Positions 1 through 11,200 of a stretch of DNA of 64,000 nt are shown here, in pieces; position 1 is the first letter of the stretch, and each line of letters opens with the position of its first letter. The translations under genes and the position numbers were made by a program. Under the pieces are notes generated by a model. The model had not been told where the DNA came from. It searched no databases and saw only the letters and a program-made list of their open reading frames with translations. The stretch is from Takifugu bimaculatus (Eukaryota > Chordata > Actinopteri > Tetraodontiformes > Tetraodontidae), in NCBI GenBank assembly GCA_004026145.2, contig CP034993.1:5698465-5762464 (forward strand), written 5' to 3'.

Positions 1-286
1 TCCCCCCATTGTTAAATGTAATTGAGACCTTCTGTACTTTTGTCCTTTTCTCTCTTTCCTCTTTTTCCTTTTCTCTCTCTCTGCACCCCCCCCCCCCCCC
101 CCCCATCTATCCACAAGTATCACCGGCTCCAGTTACACGCTGACCTTTGACCCCGGCTCAGTTTTACTTCTCTGTCTCTGGTATTAAAGCCATAGTGGCT
201 CCATATGTCTGGGGTATTTGCATCCATAACGTCAGTGTATATTCCTCCTCTCTTCCATCCTTCTCCCTGCTCTTTCTCCTCCCCCT

Positions 287-332
287 GCAGCCCCCTCACT
301 GGTTGATGTGAGGGGGCTGCTGTAGAAATAAA
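287..332 (+). terminator. Hairpin followed by AATAAA poly(A) signal
   Basis: A perfect 13-bp inverted repeat (287-299 with 308-320, 8-nt loop) is followed within seven bases by AATAAA (327-332). This looks like the 3' end of a plus-strand transcript whose body lies left of the window. A short open stretch after the CAG at 288-290, reading SLVDVRGLL then TAG, could be its last coding exon, but I do not recognise the gene. Confidence 0.4.
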
Positions 333-839
333 GTTTGTTTGAACTGAATGTTAATATTAAAGTCTAAGAAGCAGATTCTGTCAAAGGTTGATGTTTTGTC
401 AGCTTTAAATTGACGCCTGACTTGTTTTATTTAAGTCAGAATTTGTTTCTTTTGTGCCTCTTAAACTCCTCTGAAAAACTTCCCTGGAAGGCCTCCCCCG
501 AGAAAGCAGTAAGTATTTTGGATAACTACTAATAAAAATAAATAAGAATGAAATAAATGGCAAATAATAGTTTATACAGCAGAAAACCACAGTGTTTTCT
601 TATTAAAACCACCCTGAACATCTTTGACTATCAGACCATTCTGGCTGTTTAAGCCCATCATTTATCTGCTCCTTTTCACAAAAAACTAATTATTTTGGCA
701 GTAAGATAATAACTAATAAGAAAATAAAGAAGAAATCAGGGGGGGAAATAATAGTGATAGAGGCAAGAAATAGGCTACATAAACGTCCCTGAGACGCTTC
801 GGGAACTTTGTGAGCTGTTCCAGGTAGTCAGCCTGGCCG
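333..839. other. AT-rich intergenic stretch, nothing recognised
   Basis: I see no exon, RNA gene or repeat family that I can name here. The 61-codon minus-strand frame at 405-590 has no family features. Confidence 0.4.
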
Positions 840-1150
840 GTGGAGTCCTACCTGCGCGGAGACCTCCTCTCTGGGACCTCTGGTTCCTCCGGGACCCGCG
901 GACCGACTGTGTCCGCTGATGCGCCGCCGGTGCCGCTCCTGCGCGGAGGGCAGTGACGTCCGCGGTCAGAGAGGCGAGGCTTCGTTATTGCCCCTCTTCT
1001 CTCTCCTTTACCCTCTTCGCGGCAAGACTCAGCTCTGGGTCGCCCCACCCGATTCATCCCGGAGCGACCCGGATCTTGAGGATCAGACCGCTGCAGTTTT
1101 GAGGTTTTATTTTGAAACCAACCCATTGAGCTGAACTCTGCTGCTGGGCG
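840..1150. promoter_or_regulatory. CpG-dense segment, possible promoter
   Basis: This is the most CpG-rich stretch in the first 10 kb, with many CG dinucleotides in 840-1130 set in AT-rich surroundings. That composition is typical of a vertebrate CpG-island promoter or first exon. Open frames cross it on both strands (919-1134 plus, 848-1375 minus), but neither resembles a known protein and both are explained by high GC. No transcript can be assigned. From 1150 to 1948, before the ndufa11 stop, I see nothing I can name. Confidence 0.35.
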
Positions 1151-1948
1151 AGGACGCGCTAGGAGATTTGGGCCCAGAACACATTTCTGATCTTCTGCTA
1201 TGTTATCAAACATCAACACGTGTAGCAGGATTAGAGGAGCCCAGCAGCAGCACCCATCAGCCGCTGGGCCCCCTGATAGTTGCTTCCTGGAGGCTTTAAA
1301 GGGACGTTGTCCAGTGTGGAGGACAGTTTTTTTCCCTGTATTATGGTTGATTTGATCTTTCTGGAGCTGCTCCACCTCAAATGTTTCATTTTAATGAGGT
1401 GATTTATGACTGGAGCATGTTTGTGATGGAACCTCTCCATCAGTTTGACCAACAGGGCCCCAAACGTGCTGTGATTGGTGGCCGATTTCTTTAGACTTAC
1501 ACACGATGACACAGCGGGATGGATGACAAATGATGGCATGTCCGCCAGTCCACCTGCAGAAGCTTCACATCCTCCTCCGGGCTTCCTCACACACCAACAT
1601 ACAGGAATCTTTCTACATGTAAACCTGATTCTGATCAAAGTTAACCAACATGAAATTCTGTTATTTTCTGCCTGCCTGTCCTCAGGTGAACCCTGGAGGT
1701 GGTGATAAAGGTCTTCTGGACTGAAAACTCAGGTTAACTGAACTTTTCACACAGATCTTCAGTGTACATAAATGTCTCACTGATTTTTCAACTGTTGTCT
1801 CATGCACCTGAACTAGACTTTGACCTGTCCTGTGTTCGCACCACGAGTTAGTAAATCACAAGATCTTTAGTTTATTTTTTTCTATTTTCAAAAAACATGT
1901 ATTACATTAATTCTTTTTACAATGAACTTCATGTTACAGTGATCTTCC

Positions 1949-3224
1949 TTAAAGCTTCGGAGGTCCAGCGAGCCTCCAGCCCTCCATCTTGCCAACTTTA
2001 GTGAAGAACGCAAGTGTTCCCAGCCCGAGACATGCTGAGGTCCCCGTTATTGCACTGTGAGCTGCAAAAACAAAGTAGTTTTTGAATCAGAACATGGTGG
2101 TGCCACTCATTCCAATCCGATGTTTTTAAAACATTGAAGCATCTAAAGCTGCATCTTGAGATCATCCCAGTCTTTCCATGTTTACACCCTGACCCACTGC
2201 TGTGTCTTAGGAGCGTTGTGGAGGAATTTACGACCCTATCCTGGTTTGAGCTTCTACAACTCTTTGATCAACTGGGGTTGTTCTTATTTCTTCTCAATAA
2301 ATACTCAGATACCTTCCAAATCACAATTAAAAGAGCAAAACACATGAATTAAAACTAAAACTAATTTTTAAAAAAACTAATTAAAACTAAAACTAAAATG
2401 GCGCTGTCCCAGGCGGCAGCCAGTAGTAGCAGCTCCCTTAGATGAGGTGGTGAGGGACAGGATGGTGTTGAAACTGCGGACAATCATGGAAAATCCCTCC
2501 CACCCACTCCATAACACAGTGGACAAACTGAGAAGCAGCTTCAGCAACAGACTCCTGCAGTCTCGCTGCTCGAAGGAACGGTACAGGAAGTCATTCCTGC
2601 CGTCCGCCATTAAACTCTATAATTCATCCCTCTCTGTCAGAGCTGAGCTCTCTTGACCGGACTTATGCATCAGCTCAGGTCCTAACCCAGGCATGGGCAA
2701 ACTACAGCCCGGGGGCCACACGCGGCCCGTTAAACGTTTTAATCCGGCCCGCCAAACTTGAAAAATTAAATGAATAAACCTTGTTAATGTTATATTTTCA
2801 CTGCAATTCTGGTGTTTTCCCACTAGAAAAAAGACAGTCAGGAGGAGAGTGATGGTGATATCCTGAAGGATAACAGAACTTTCAGTGCTTTAAAATAGAA
2901 ATGGTTATTAATTTTTTTTAAAAAGGTACATTTTATTCATTTGATTTTAAGTGTTTTAAGACTCATTCCAAAGTCAGATATTTTGTTGTAATGCTTCTCT
3001 TCATTTTCATTTGAAATTAAAGCACATGTTTTCTCCATATCCCAAGATGTGTATTTTTTCTCCAATGAGGTGAGGTTACCAAAGCACTCCATCCATCCAT
3101 CTGCTCCTGGTCCGGCCCCTTTGTCAAATGTTAGAACCCATTGTGGCCCACAAATCAAAATGTTTGCCCACCCCTGTCCTAACCATTCAATAACTGTTTA
3201 ATGTTTATGTTGTAATTTTATTTC

Positions 3225-3267
<43 letters not shown>

Positions 3268-4241
3268 CTTATTTGTATTTATTTATTCTGTTTCTATACT
3301 TTGTATAGGTTGCTACTACAATTCAATTTCCCTACGGGGATGAATAAAGTACATCTTAATCTTAATTCCTGCTCAATAAATATTCAAAGGGGGTTCAGAG
3401 GAACTGAAAATAAATGGGTTGAGAATTAGAGCACTTTATCAGAACTGCTTACTTTTGGCTCCCAGAAAGATCCCAGAAGCACAACCACCAACAAAATAAC
3501 TAAGAGGATCGTCCGGGGTGTCACGCATCTGACTACTGAGGCAGGTTGCACAACCAAAGATGGCTCCAACGGCAGCTGGAAGAACACATTGGTACATGTA
3601 TTAAAATGCTTTTTACTCCAGAGATGCAGTCTGTGTATCTGCGCCTTCATTAGAATTACCACATGTCAACTTCAAACCTTATTTCTTTTAGATTCACTTC
3701 TACCGTTTGGAAATCATTTTGCAAACAGATAATTATTTTAGTAACATGAGCTTGACAAGAATCATTTAAACACATCCAGCAACTGGAGAGAAGAGTCTGT
3801 CACTGCAACCTAAAAAACTGTGTGTCTGTGTGGTTAAGTAAAAAGCTGGAGGTTTACCCATGGTCACGGTTGAGTTTGTGGCCTTCTGCAGCGCTGCCAT
3901 GACAGAGTCAGGCCGAAACGCCACTAGGTAATAAGCGGACCCCACCAAGCCTGACAAGGACACACAGACAACAGCAGAAAGATGCTTCACAAATGTTACT
4001 GTAATCACAGAAAACGTATGAGTAGAGTTGATTCAATGTGCTAACTTGTTCAATATCATTAGCATTGGGTGCAATCTTAGATTAGCTTTATATGGATTAC
4101 AACTTCTTACCCAACAAAATGTCAGTATGTGACATGCACGGATAGCATATGTTAATATTTACCCAAAGCTGTGCCGAGCTTGGTAGATATCCATGTTTTC
4201 TCCACACAGTCCGTTCCGTCGGGTTTGTCCCAGTACCCCAT
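1949..4241 (-). CDS. ndufa11: NADH:ubiquinone oxidoreductase subunit A11
   Basis: This is an accessory membrane-arm subunit of mitochondrial complex I, in the TIM17/22-like family. Four exons on the minus strand (4163-4241, 3858-3950, 3453-3575, 1949-2061) join in frame to 135 codons plus stop; the human protein has 141 residues. Exon 1 gives the family start MGYWDKPDGTDC. Later landmarks are AAVGAIFG, the DDPLSYFVGGCASG segment and the C-terminal VGKMEGWRL. Small hydrophobic Gly/Ala-rich helices fit four membrane segments. The start is the first ATG and sits directly before the conserved YWD motif. The last intron (2062-3452) is swollen by a LINE tail that itself carries a hAT element. All splice sites are GT/AG. 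Identity rests on recalled family sequence and is strong. Confidence 0.9.
2400..3360 (+). mobile_element. L2/CR1-like LINE 3' end, split by a hAT element
   Basis: The left part (2447-2656) translates to the C-terminus of a non-LTR reverse transcriptase (HPLHNTVDKLRSSF, then YRKSFLPSAIKLYNSS). The right part (3177-3360) holds an (AT)n tract and a LINE tail, CCCTACGGGGATGAATAAAG near 3333-3352. The two halves are interrupted by the hAT element at 2688-3176. The unit lies within the last ndufa11 intron. The same tail appears reversed in a magoh intron near 29310-29345. Confidence 0.6.
2688..3176. mobile_element. Non-autonomous hAT element with 8-bp TSD
   Basis: The ends form imperfect terminal inverted repeats: CAGGCATGGGCAAAC on the left and GTTTGCCCACCCCTG on the right. 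The flanks carry an exact 8-bp duplication, TCCTAACC, at 2680-2687 and 3177-3184; this length is typical of hAT transposition. The element is 489 bp with no transposase frame. It interrupts a LINE tail, so it is the younger insertion. Confidence 0.8.
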
Positions 4242-4269
4242 AGCAACCTCAGCAAGGACGACAGGCTTC

Positions 4270-4390
4270 TTCTTCTACGCCCACTGTTTTCTTCTTCTAC
4301 TGTCATTTTATGGCGGTTACAAACACTTTGTAGGCGCATTATCGCCAGCTTCTGGACTGGAGAGTGGAACACAATACCAGTATTTCTAAA
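4270..4390. repeat. Short dispersed repeat with CTT/GAA tract
   Basis: A TTCTTCTTC tract followed by a GGCGG...CGCATTATCGCCA...TTCTGGACTGGAG block recurs in related form near 31985-32075, 32250-32340 and 33000-33080, with a reversed piece near 39155-39215. I cannot assign a family; it is probably a small non-autonomous element. It lies just upstream of the ndufa11 first exon. Confidence 0.45.
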
Positions 4391-4802
4391 AACCTTTCTA
4401 AAAAAATGCCCTCAACTGCAACATCCTCTGAATTTACCCTCTGTAAATGTGTTAACCTATATTCTTTCTTTTAATTGTTTCTCTGAGCTTGAATCTCCTG
4501 GTTCTGGTTCATTGAACGCTGGAAGAGGACAGGTTCCACCATTTCCCTCAACCCACAATGTTCACAGTTTCCTGTTTCATGTTTCTGTACCATTAAAAAT
4601 GTGCAATTAATCCCACTTGCCTAAATCTCATTTGTGATATGATGTCTTCTACCTTGTTGCTGTCTGTTTCTTTGTTGTCGTATGGCCTTCCCTCATTTCC
4701 CCTACATTCTTTTGTAAGTTATAAAACTGTGTACCTTTACTCTCTGTCCGAATGCTTCTCCATTTCCCTTAATCTCTGACTTGATTATAGTCTTATAATC
4801 AG

Positions 4803-5789
4803 GGGAGGAGAGGAGAGGAGAGGAGAGGAGAGGAGAGGAGAGGAGAGGAGAGGAGAGGAGAGGAGAGGAGAGGAGAGGAGAGGTAACCATTTCCCAGTGG
4901 GGTGACAGAGGCCTGTCAGGTGATCATGTTTCTGGACCCCAGCAGCCTAACAGCAGCGTAACTAAGATGTTAAAGTAGACAACCACCTAAGTATGATAAT
5001 TTGTCTATGGTAGTAACTGGGAGTACGGAATTAGTGACAATAAGCTTTTTCAAAGAGGAAGATTTTAACCCTAATTTTAAAAGTAGAGATGGAGTCAGCC
5101 TCCCATACCTGGACAGGGAGCTGGTTCCATAGCAGGGGGGCCTGGTAGCTAAATGCTCGGCCCCCCACTCTACCTCTAGAGACTCTGGGGACCACAAGTA
5201 GACCAGCATTCTGAGAGTAGAGCGGTCTATTGGGCTGGTAAGGTGTCACTTGCTCCTCCAGGTAGGATGGAGCTAGGCCTCTGAGGACCTTGGAGGTCAA
5301 AAGAAGGGTTTTAAAAATTATTCTAAATTTAACGGGCAACCAATGAAGAGATGCCAGTACAGGAGTAATGTGATCTCTTTTGTCAATACCTGTCAGAACT
5401 CTGGCAGCAGCATTTTGGATCAGCTGGAGGCTTCTTAAAGAGTTGTTTGGACACCCTGATAATAAAGAATTACAATAGTCCAGCCTGGAAGTAACAAATG
5501 CATGGACCAACCTTTCGACATCTTGCCGTGTCAGTAGTTTCCTGATCTTTGTGATGTTCCTCAGGTGAAAAAAGGCACTTCTAGAGACTATTTTGATGTG
5601 TGAGTTGAAGGAGAGATTTTGATAAAAAAGTTACTCCAACATTCCTCACAGAGAGACTAGATGTTAATGAGATACCATCTAGAGTGATCATGTGATCTAA
5701 TCTATCCCTGAGAGGTTCAGGACCAAACACCATGACCTCAGTTTTTCCTGAATTATGGAGAAGGAAATTTGAAGACATCCAAGACTTTA
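4803..5789 (-). mobile_element. CR1/L2-like LINE, C-terminal and 3' UTR fragment (copy A)
   Basis: Minus-strand frames at 5031-5510 and 5581-5808 encode the end of a non-LTR reverse transcriptase, with landmarks LVHAFVTSRLDYCNSLL, LQLIQNAAARVLTG and SLHWLPVKFRI. The left edge is a (GGAGA)n array at about 4805-4882, inside the 3' UTR of this family. Related 3' copies lie at 43947-44690, 51857-52894 and 58613-59790, with tail-only pieces at 24250-24390 and 41828-41962. This copy lacks the terminal tail left of the array. The plus-side end abuts a MITE at 5788. Confidence 0.75.
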
Positions 5790-6395
5790 TGGCTGTTTCC
5801 GAAACCACACACTCGTTCCCTATTCACTACTCACTACATGGGGGACATGGATTGAGTGAACTACATAGTGCACTCAATTTAAAGTTAGTATTCGGACAAC
5901 GGCGTCATTTACGGCGCACGTAAAGTGACGTCATGGTTTCGCATAATAATTACGTACCAGTTGCCGGGAAAAGTGGCCAGGTCCATTTATTTATTTTATC
6001 CCATCAGCGGCCATTTTATGAAAATGCAATATTTTACCCTATAATTGACTTTATATAATAAAATGAAACATTAATGTCAATAATAATACAATAATAATTA
6101 CTTATTACCTAAAATAATTAGTGTCCCTTGACATTTTCAAGCCAAGACGTGATGGCACATTCTCAAGTCATATTCTGCTGTAGTGAAAACATTTAATAAA
6201 GCAAATTTTCATCAAAAAATGGATCCAGAGCTACTTTTCATCTTTGTAAATATTCTTTTACTGAGATTCTGTCGCCTGGTGAGGAACAGACGATTCCGAA
6301 GAACAGTTTTAAGTGAGGGGCGGAGGGGATCAGTAAAGAGTGAGTGATTTTTTTTTTTACACATTTATGTGGTAATGTTTTAAGATGATCATATT
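5788..6395 (+). mobile_element. MITE-like DNA element, partial copy 1
   Basis: This segment starts GGCTGTTTCCGAAACCAC and matches, in reverse complement, the outer part of the element at 29741-30663. Homology continues to about 6395 (ending near GATGATCATATT) and then stops. It contains an open stretch from ATG at 6221 reading [14 protein letters not shown] and an Arg-rich run, possibly a transposon coding remnant. It directly follows LINE copy A. Confidence 0.55.
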
Positions 6396-7396
6396 TTGAT
6401 TTAATGTCAAGCATCAGGTATTAGTGTTTAGAAATGTTTTTAACCAGTAAGGTTCCTTATTTAAAAGGAAGAGGTGAGAGTTTACAAGTTATTCTTCTTC
6501 TCTCTTAAATATGTTTTTGTATGTCTTATTGTAAGTTGTTTTGTCTCATTTTTTTCTTTCATATTCAAAATAAACTCTTTATTCAATTCATTATACCTGT
6601 TTGTTTTAGACAGAACAGAATCAGGACTACAGAGAGCTGGGGCTGGATTTTGTGGATTTCTGTTGGCACCACAGGTTCATAAATTGTTCAACTTCCTGTG
6701 TCAACCTGAACAATACACTGGACTTGGGTGCTTTGCATCCATGTACCTTGCAGGTTGTCTCAGCCATTTGATATAGAATTCCTTTTAAAATGTCCGACTG
6801 GAAAAGAAAACTATGGAGTTCCTATGATTTTGCAAACTTTCACCAAATGCAGCTAAAGCTACATAGAATAGAATATAGAATAGAATTACTCATTCAGGTT
6901 GTGCTTAAAGATATTTTTCTGTCAGTGTCGAATTATAAAATTCTAAATGCATTACTATTGAACATATATACTCAACAGTTACAGAATACAAAAGGACCTT
7001 ATGTTGCAATGCAAATTGTGTTTACTCACAAAGATGAATCTTATATAAACAGAACTTTCTTGTTTAGTAATTTACGCAAAGTAAATATGAATTACAATTA
7101 CATATAGCTCACACCAATTACCAAACTTGGTTAGGAGAAGAATGAGGACAAAGTACTTTATTAGTCATATTAAATACATATGCTTATGCTCGGATTACTT
7201 CACATAAGATACATATGATATAAACGCATAAGATATATAGGAATGATTCCATTGTTAAGAAGATGTCTCAGACCGAGGCAGCAGTCCAGAAATGGTGCTC
7301 CTAACATTTGGTTTCTTGGTACTTGGCTGTAGGGCATTTCAACAGTACTCTGGCAATGTCCTGGTATCACTGCACAACCAGGACTTGACAGTTTTC
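6396..7396. other. Intergenic AT-rich DNA, nothing recognised
   Basis: This stretch separates MITE copy 1 from the 3' end of the cpt2-like gene. Frames at 6474-6776 and 6790-7107 (plus) show no recognisable domain. A small AGAATAGAAT repeat sits near 6865-6885. Confidence 0.4.
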
Positions 7397-7868
7397 TTAG
7401 CTGATCGGCTTTCCTTCCAGGACATTGAAAATATCTGTTAAAGACTTGTGGACACACTGCTGAAATTCATGGCTATTTAGAGTTGGATAGCTGGTCACAA
7501 TGGTACGACTTTCAGAGTCTCTAAAACCGTATCCAAGGCCAAACCCATCAGAGACTACGGGGGCAGCACCGCCAGTTCTTAATACACCACTGCTGAGTGT
7601 GGTGGAGGACAGAATGATGCGGTTTACGTTAGCATAAGATGGGTCTGTATACAGGCATGGAAGGGTCTGGCCTTTTGACATGGCCAGGTGTCGCAGAACA
7701 TATAGGTGACAGCCAAATCCTTGACCTGGTATTAGAAATATAAGTGGTTAATCAAACATTTACAAACACCACTGCACTCAGTAGTACCACCAGCTATACT
7801 GTACAAAAATAGCTCGCTCTCTCTCTCTCTGTCTTTATACAGTATATCTATATACATATCTATACATG

Positions 7869-7932
<64 letters not shown>

Positions 7933-8189
7933 GCCAAAGTGCTAACCGAATCCCCAACTTACGAATGCTTCCCATATATGTGTGTGTGTATATATATAAT
8001 AATTTATGCCAGATGACTGCTATGTCTTAGAGGTTTTTTGTACATTGAGCTGGCCAACTTGCTGTGTGCATGTATGTATGTATGTATGTATGTATGTATG
8101 TATGTATGTATGTATGTATGTATGTATGTACACACATGTGTATATACACACACACACATATATATACATAAATATGTGTATATATACCT

Positions 8190-8243
<54 letters not shown>

Positions 8244-11200
8244 CAATGTGCAGAATATGACTTACCAGTTGCCGCTTCGTTTATTAGCTGCTTATGATAT
8301 TTCGAGCATTCACTGAGCATGGCATTTAAGTGCTCCACGCTGTGCTGGCCTGGCTGGCAAACGAAGGCATGTGAGCATGTTTTTGTAGGAAGTGTAACTG
8401 GCCATATGTCCTCCAAACGGCCATGCCTGAATGCGGCTGTGCTACAGGACTCAGTTGTTGCCACTGTCTGACCATATTGCCTCAAGAAGCCCATCTGAAA
8501 GGCCAGTTGCATGATAGCATCTGGACTCACTTTCTTTTCTTTGAAGAATTTTCTTCCTCCTCTCTTAAAGTCAGTGACATGAACAGTGAGGTTTGATGCA
8601 AGTACATCAGAGTTCTTTCTGGCCTTTGTGATAGCGTCCTCCATTTCAGTGTCCAGCTTGAACTGCAACCTCCGCACAACAGAGTCTGGATCCACAGCAG
8701 CAGTAGCCGAACCTGGGTGTACCAACGGCTGTTCTGTCGTGTCTTTACGGATCTCATTTACAAACCGAAGAACACTGACACCGTCACCCCAGGAGTGTTC
8801 AAAATTGACACCACTTTCGCCATTTTTGGTCAGAATTATGCTGAAGGATTTATCGTACCACCTGTTGCAGCCACCACCACTTAATACATTCTGTGTGATG
8901 TGAGTGATGTCTGTCAGAGTTTCATCATCCAAACACAGGCAAAAAAGCGCACTGTCAACAATGTGTAATTCCTCTGCATTTCCAGCAGCGATTAGCTTAT
9001 TCCTGAGGTTTGCCCACACGTCTCTGTTTTCCGTGGTCAGAAACCCAAGAGGAAATGTGGGTTCTGTGGTTGAATCATCTAATATGTATTTCAAATTTGC
9101 ATGGATCTCTGCAGGTTTCACCAAATTCCCATCCCTGTCCACAATATCAAACACATACATGTTTCCTTTCCTCATAACCAGGACGTGGCTCCCATTCTCA
9201 TCAGTGAAGAGCTCATCTTGCCTAAGCCTGGGAATCCGGGTGGTATTGAAGAGGCGAGCATACTGAGACATATCCAGGGGGTAGGCATTCATCATAGAAG
9301 CGCCATACCAAGACAAGGAGGATGGGACCCAGCGGATGAATTTTTTAAAGCAGTTTGAATCACTCTTTCTGGGGCTAAGGTGGAAAACTTCTGGCTCAAG
9401 GAGCCCTGTTCGCAATGTTTTCATAAAGCGTGCAGCAGAGCAAACTATATTGGTCGCCCGGACAAGCTGGTTGTTGTATTCTTTCTTTCGGTCAGAAGTG
9501 AAGATTATGAAGGCATTGGCAGTCACTAAGGAATCCCTTGAACAAAGATACTTTTCCAAAAAAGGTCCTACAAGGAAAATAAATCACTTAACCACATTGA
9601 TCAGTAATAAATATATTTGATATTCTTACTTCCAATTAGGAAACATCAGAATGACCTGAGCCTGTCAAATCACCTGCGATGTAGCTTGTGTGCTTTTCAT
9701 ATTTGTCTTTTGCCACAAGTTCCTCATGCAGATCTCTCCCAACACCATTCAGGAAACTGTGTGAAATTTTTTCTGTTTGTCTGTGAATATACAATTAAAC
9801 TAAAGAAGGTCATTAAGAGTACGTAAAAAAGTGAACTCCTTTATTTCATGTAATCTTACCTGAATTTGACATCATCCAACAGAGGTCTCTGAGCAGCTAA
9901 ATATCTCCTAATGGTATCTTCCAATCTGGGTATCGGGAGCCTTAACAGTGAAAAAGAAGAGAAACTGATAGTGTATATTATGTTTTACCTCTCCAGGAAA
10001 AAATCTTATCTTTAAAAGGCATTGTCAGTAAGGGAACGCCCAGCCACCCTGCGGAGGAAACTCATTTTAGCTCCTTGTGACCATGATTTTGTCCTTTTGG
10101 TCAATACCCAAAGCTTGTGACCATAGGTGAGAGTAGGAGTGTAGACTGACCAGTAATTCAAGAGCTCTGTCTTGCAGTGAACCTCTGACTTCACCATGAC
10201 AGTCTGGTACACCGACTACATAACTGCAGAAGCTCTATTGATCCACCTGTCAATCTCACGTTCCACCCTTACCTCACTCCTGAACAAGATACTAAGATAC
10301 CTGAACTCCTCCACCTGAGACAGGACTTCTGCACCAACCGGGAGAGGGCAAACCACCCTTTTCCGGTCAAGAACCATGGCCTCAGATTTGTAGGAACTAA
10401 TTCTCTTCCCAGCTGCTTTGCACTCAGCAACAAAGTACATGCTGGAGGTCCTGGACAACATCTGCAACAGAGCAACATCATCTGAAAAAGCAAGGATGAA
10501 ATCCTATGGTTCCCAAACCGGACTTCCTCCAGCCCCCTGAGGTCATAAAGGTTATTAACAGAACCGGTGACAAAGGACAGCCCTGCCAGAGTCCAAAATG
10601 GACTGGAAACAGGTTTGACTTTCTGCCGGCAATGCTAACCAAGCACCCGCTCTGGAGGTACAGAGACCAGACAGCCAATAACACACCGTGAATTGATTCA
10701 TTTTCTGTCGTTTGCTATTTTGTGCGTCCGAGGTAGTTTTTTCTGTCAACTGGACTGGGTTTCTTCTCTTGAAGACGTTTCGCCTTCTATCCAGAAGGCT
10801 TCTTCAGTTCTGAAATCGCTGGGGAGAGAGCTTGAAAATATATAGCCCCTGTGGACCATTAGCATGCTAATGATCTGGGTGGTCACCTGAGAGTCGTTAG
10901 CAGGGTCGTTGGTCGGGTCGTTCACCTAGTTTCTGTTGAGGTGTCTCTCCTTTGTCTGCTGGATCACATGGTGATGAGTCACTGGGTCTCCTGGAATGGT
11001 GTGAATGTTTGTTTTGTTGTTGGACGGAGTGGAGGACTGCATTGTATGTGGGTGACAGGAAGTGCCTCAGGCCACCACCTCTGCTTAAGGATGGTAAACA
11101 GAGGTGGTGGTAACACTTAACGGTGTTAACAGGATTTTTCCAGCCTCCTCTTTGGAGCCTCGATGTCAGGGGGGAGAAGGAGCAGGCAGAAAGGCCTTTC

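Noticed and set aside
848..1375. 175-codon minus frame and 71-codon plus frame in the CpG-rich region
   Set aside because: High GC makes open frames likely and no family similarity or splice context supports them.
8004..8316. Long Cys/Val/Tyr and Arg/Glu repeat frames on both strands
   Set aside because: They are read straight through (ATGT)n and (GA)n microsatellites inside an intron.
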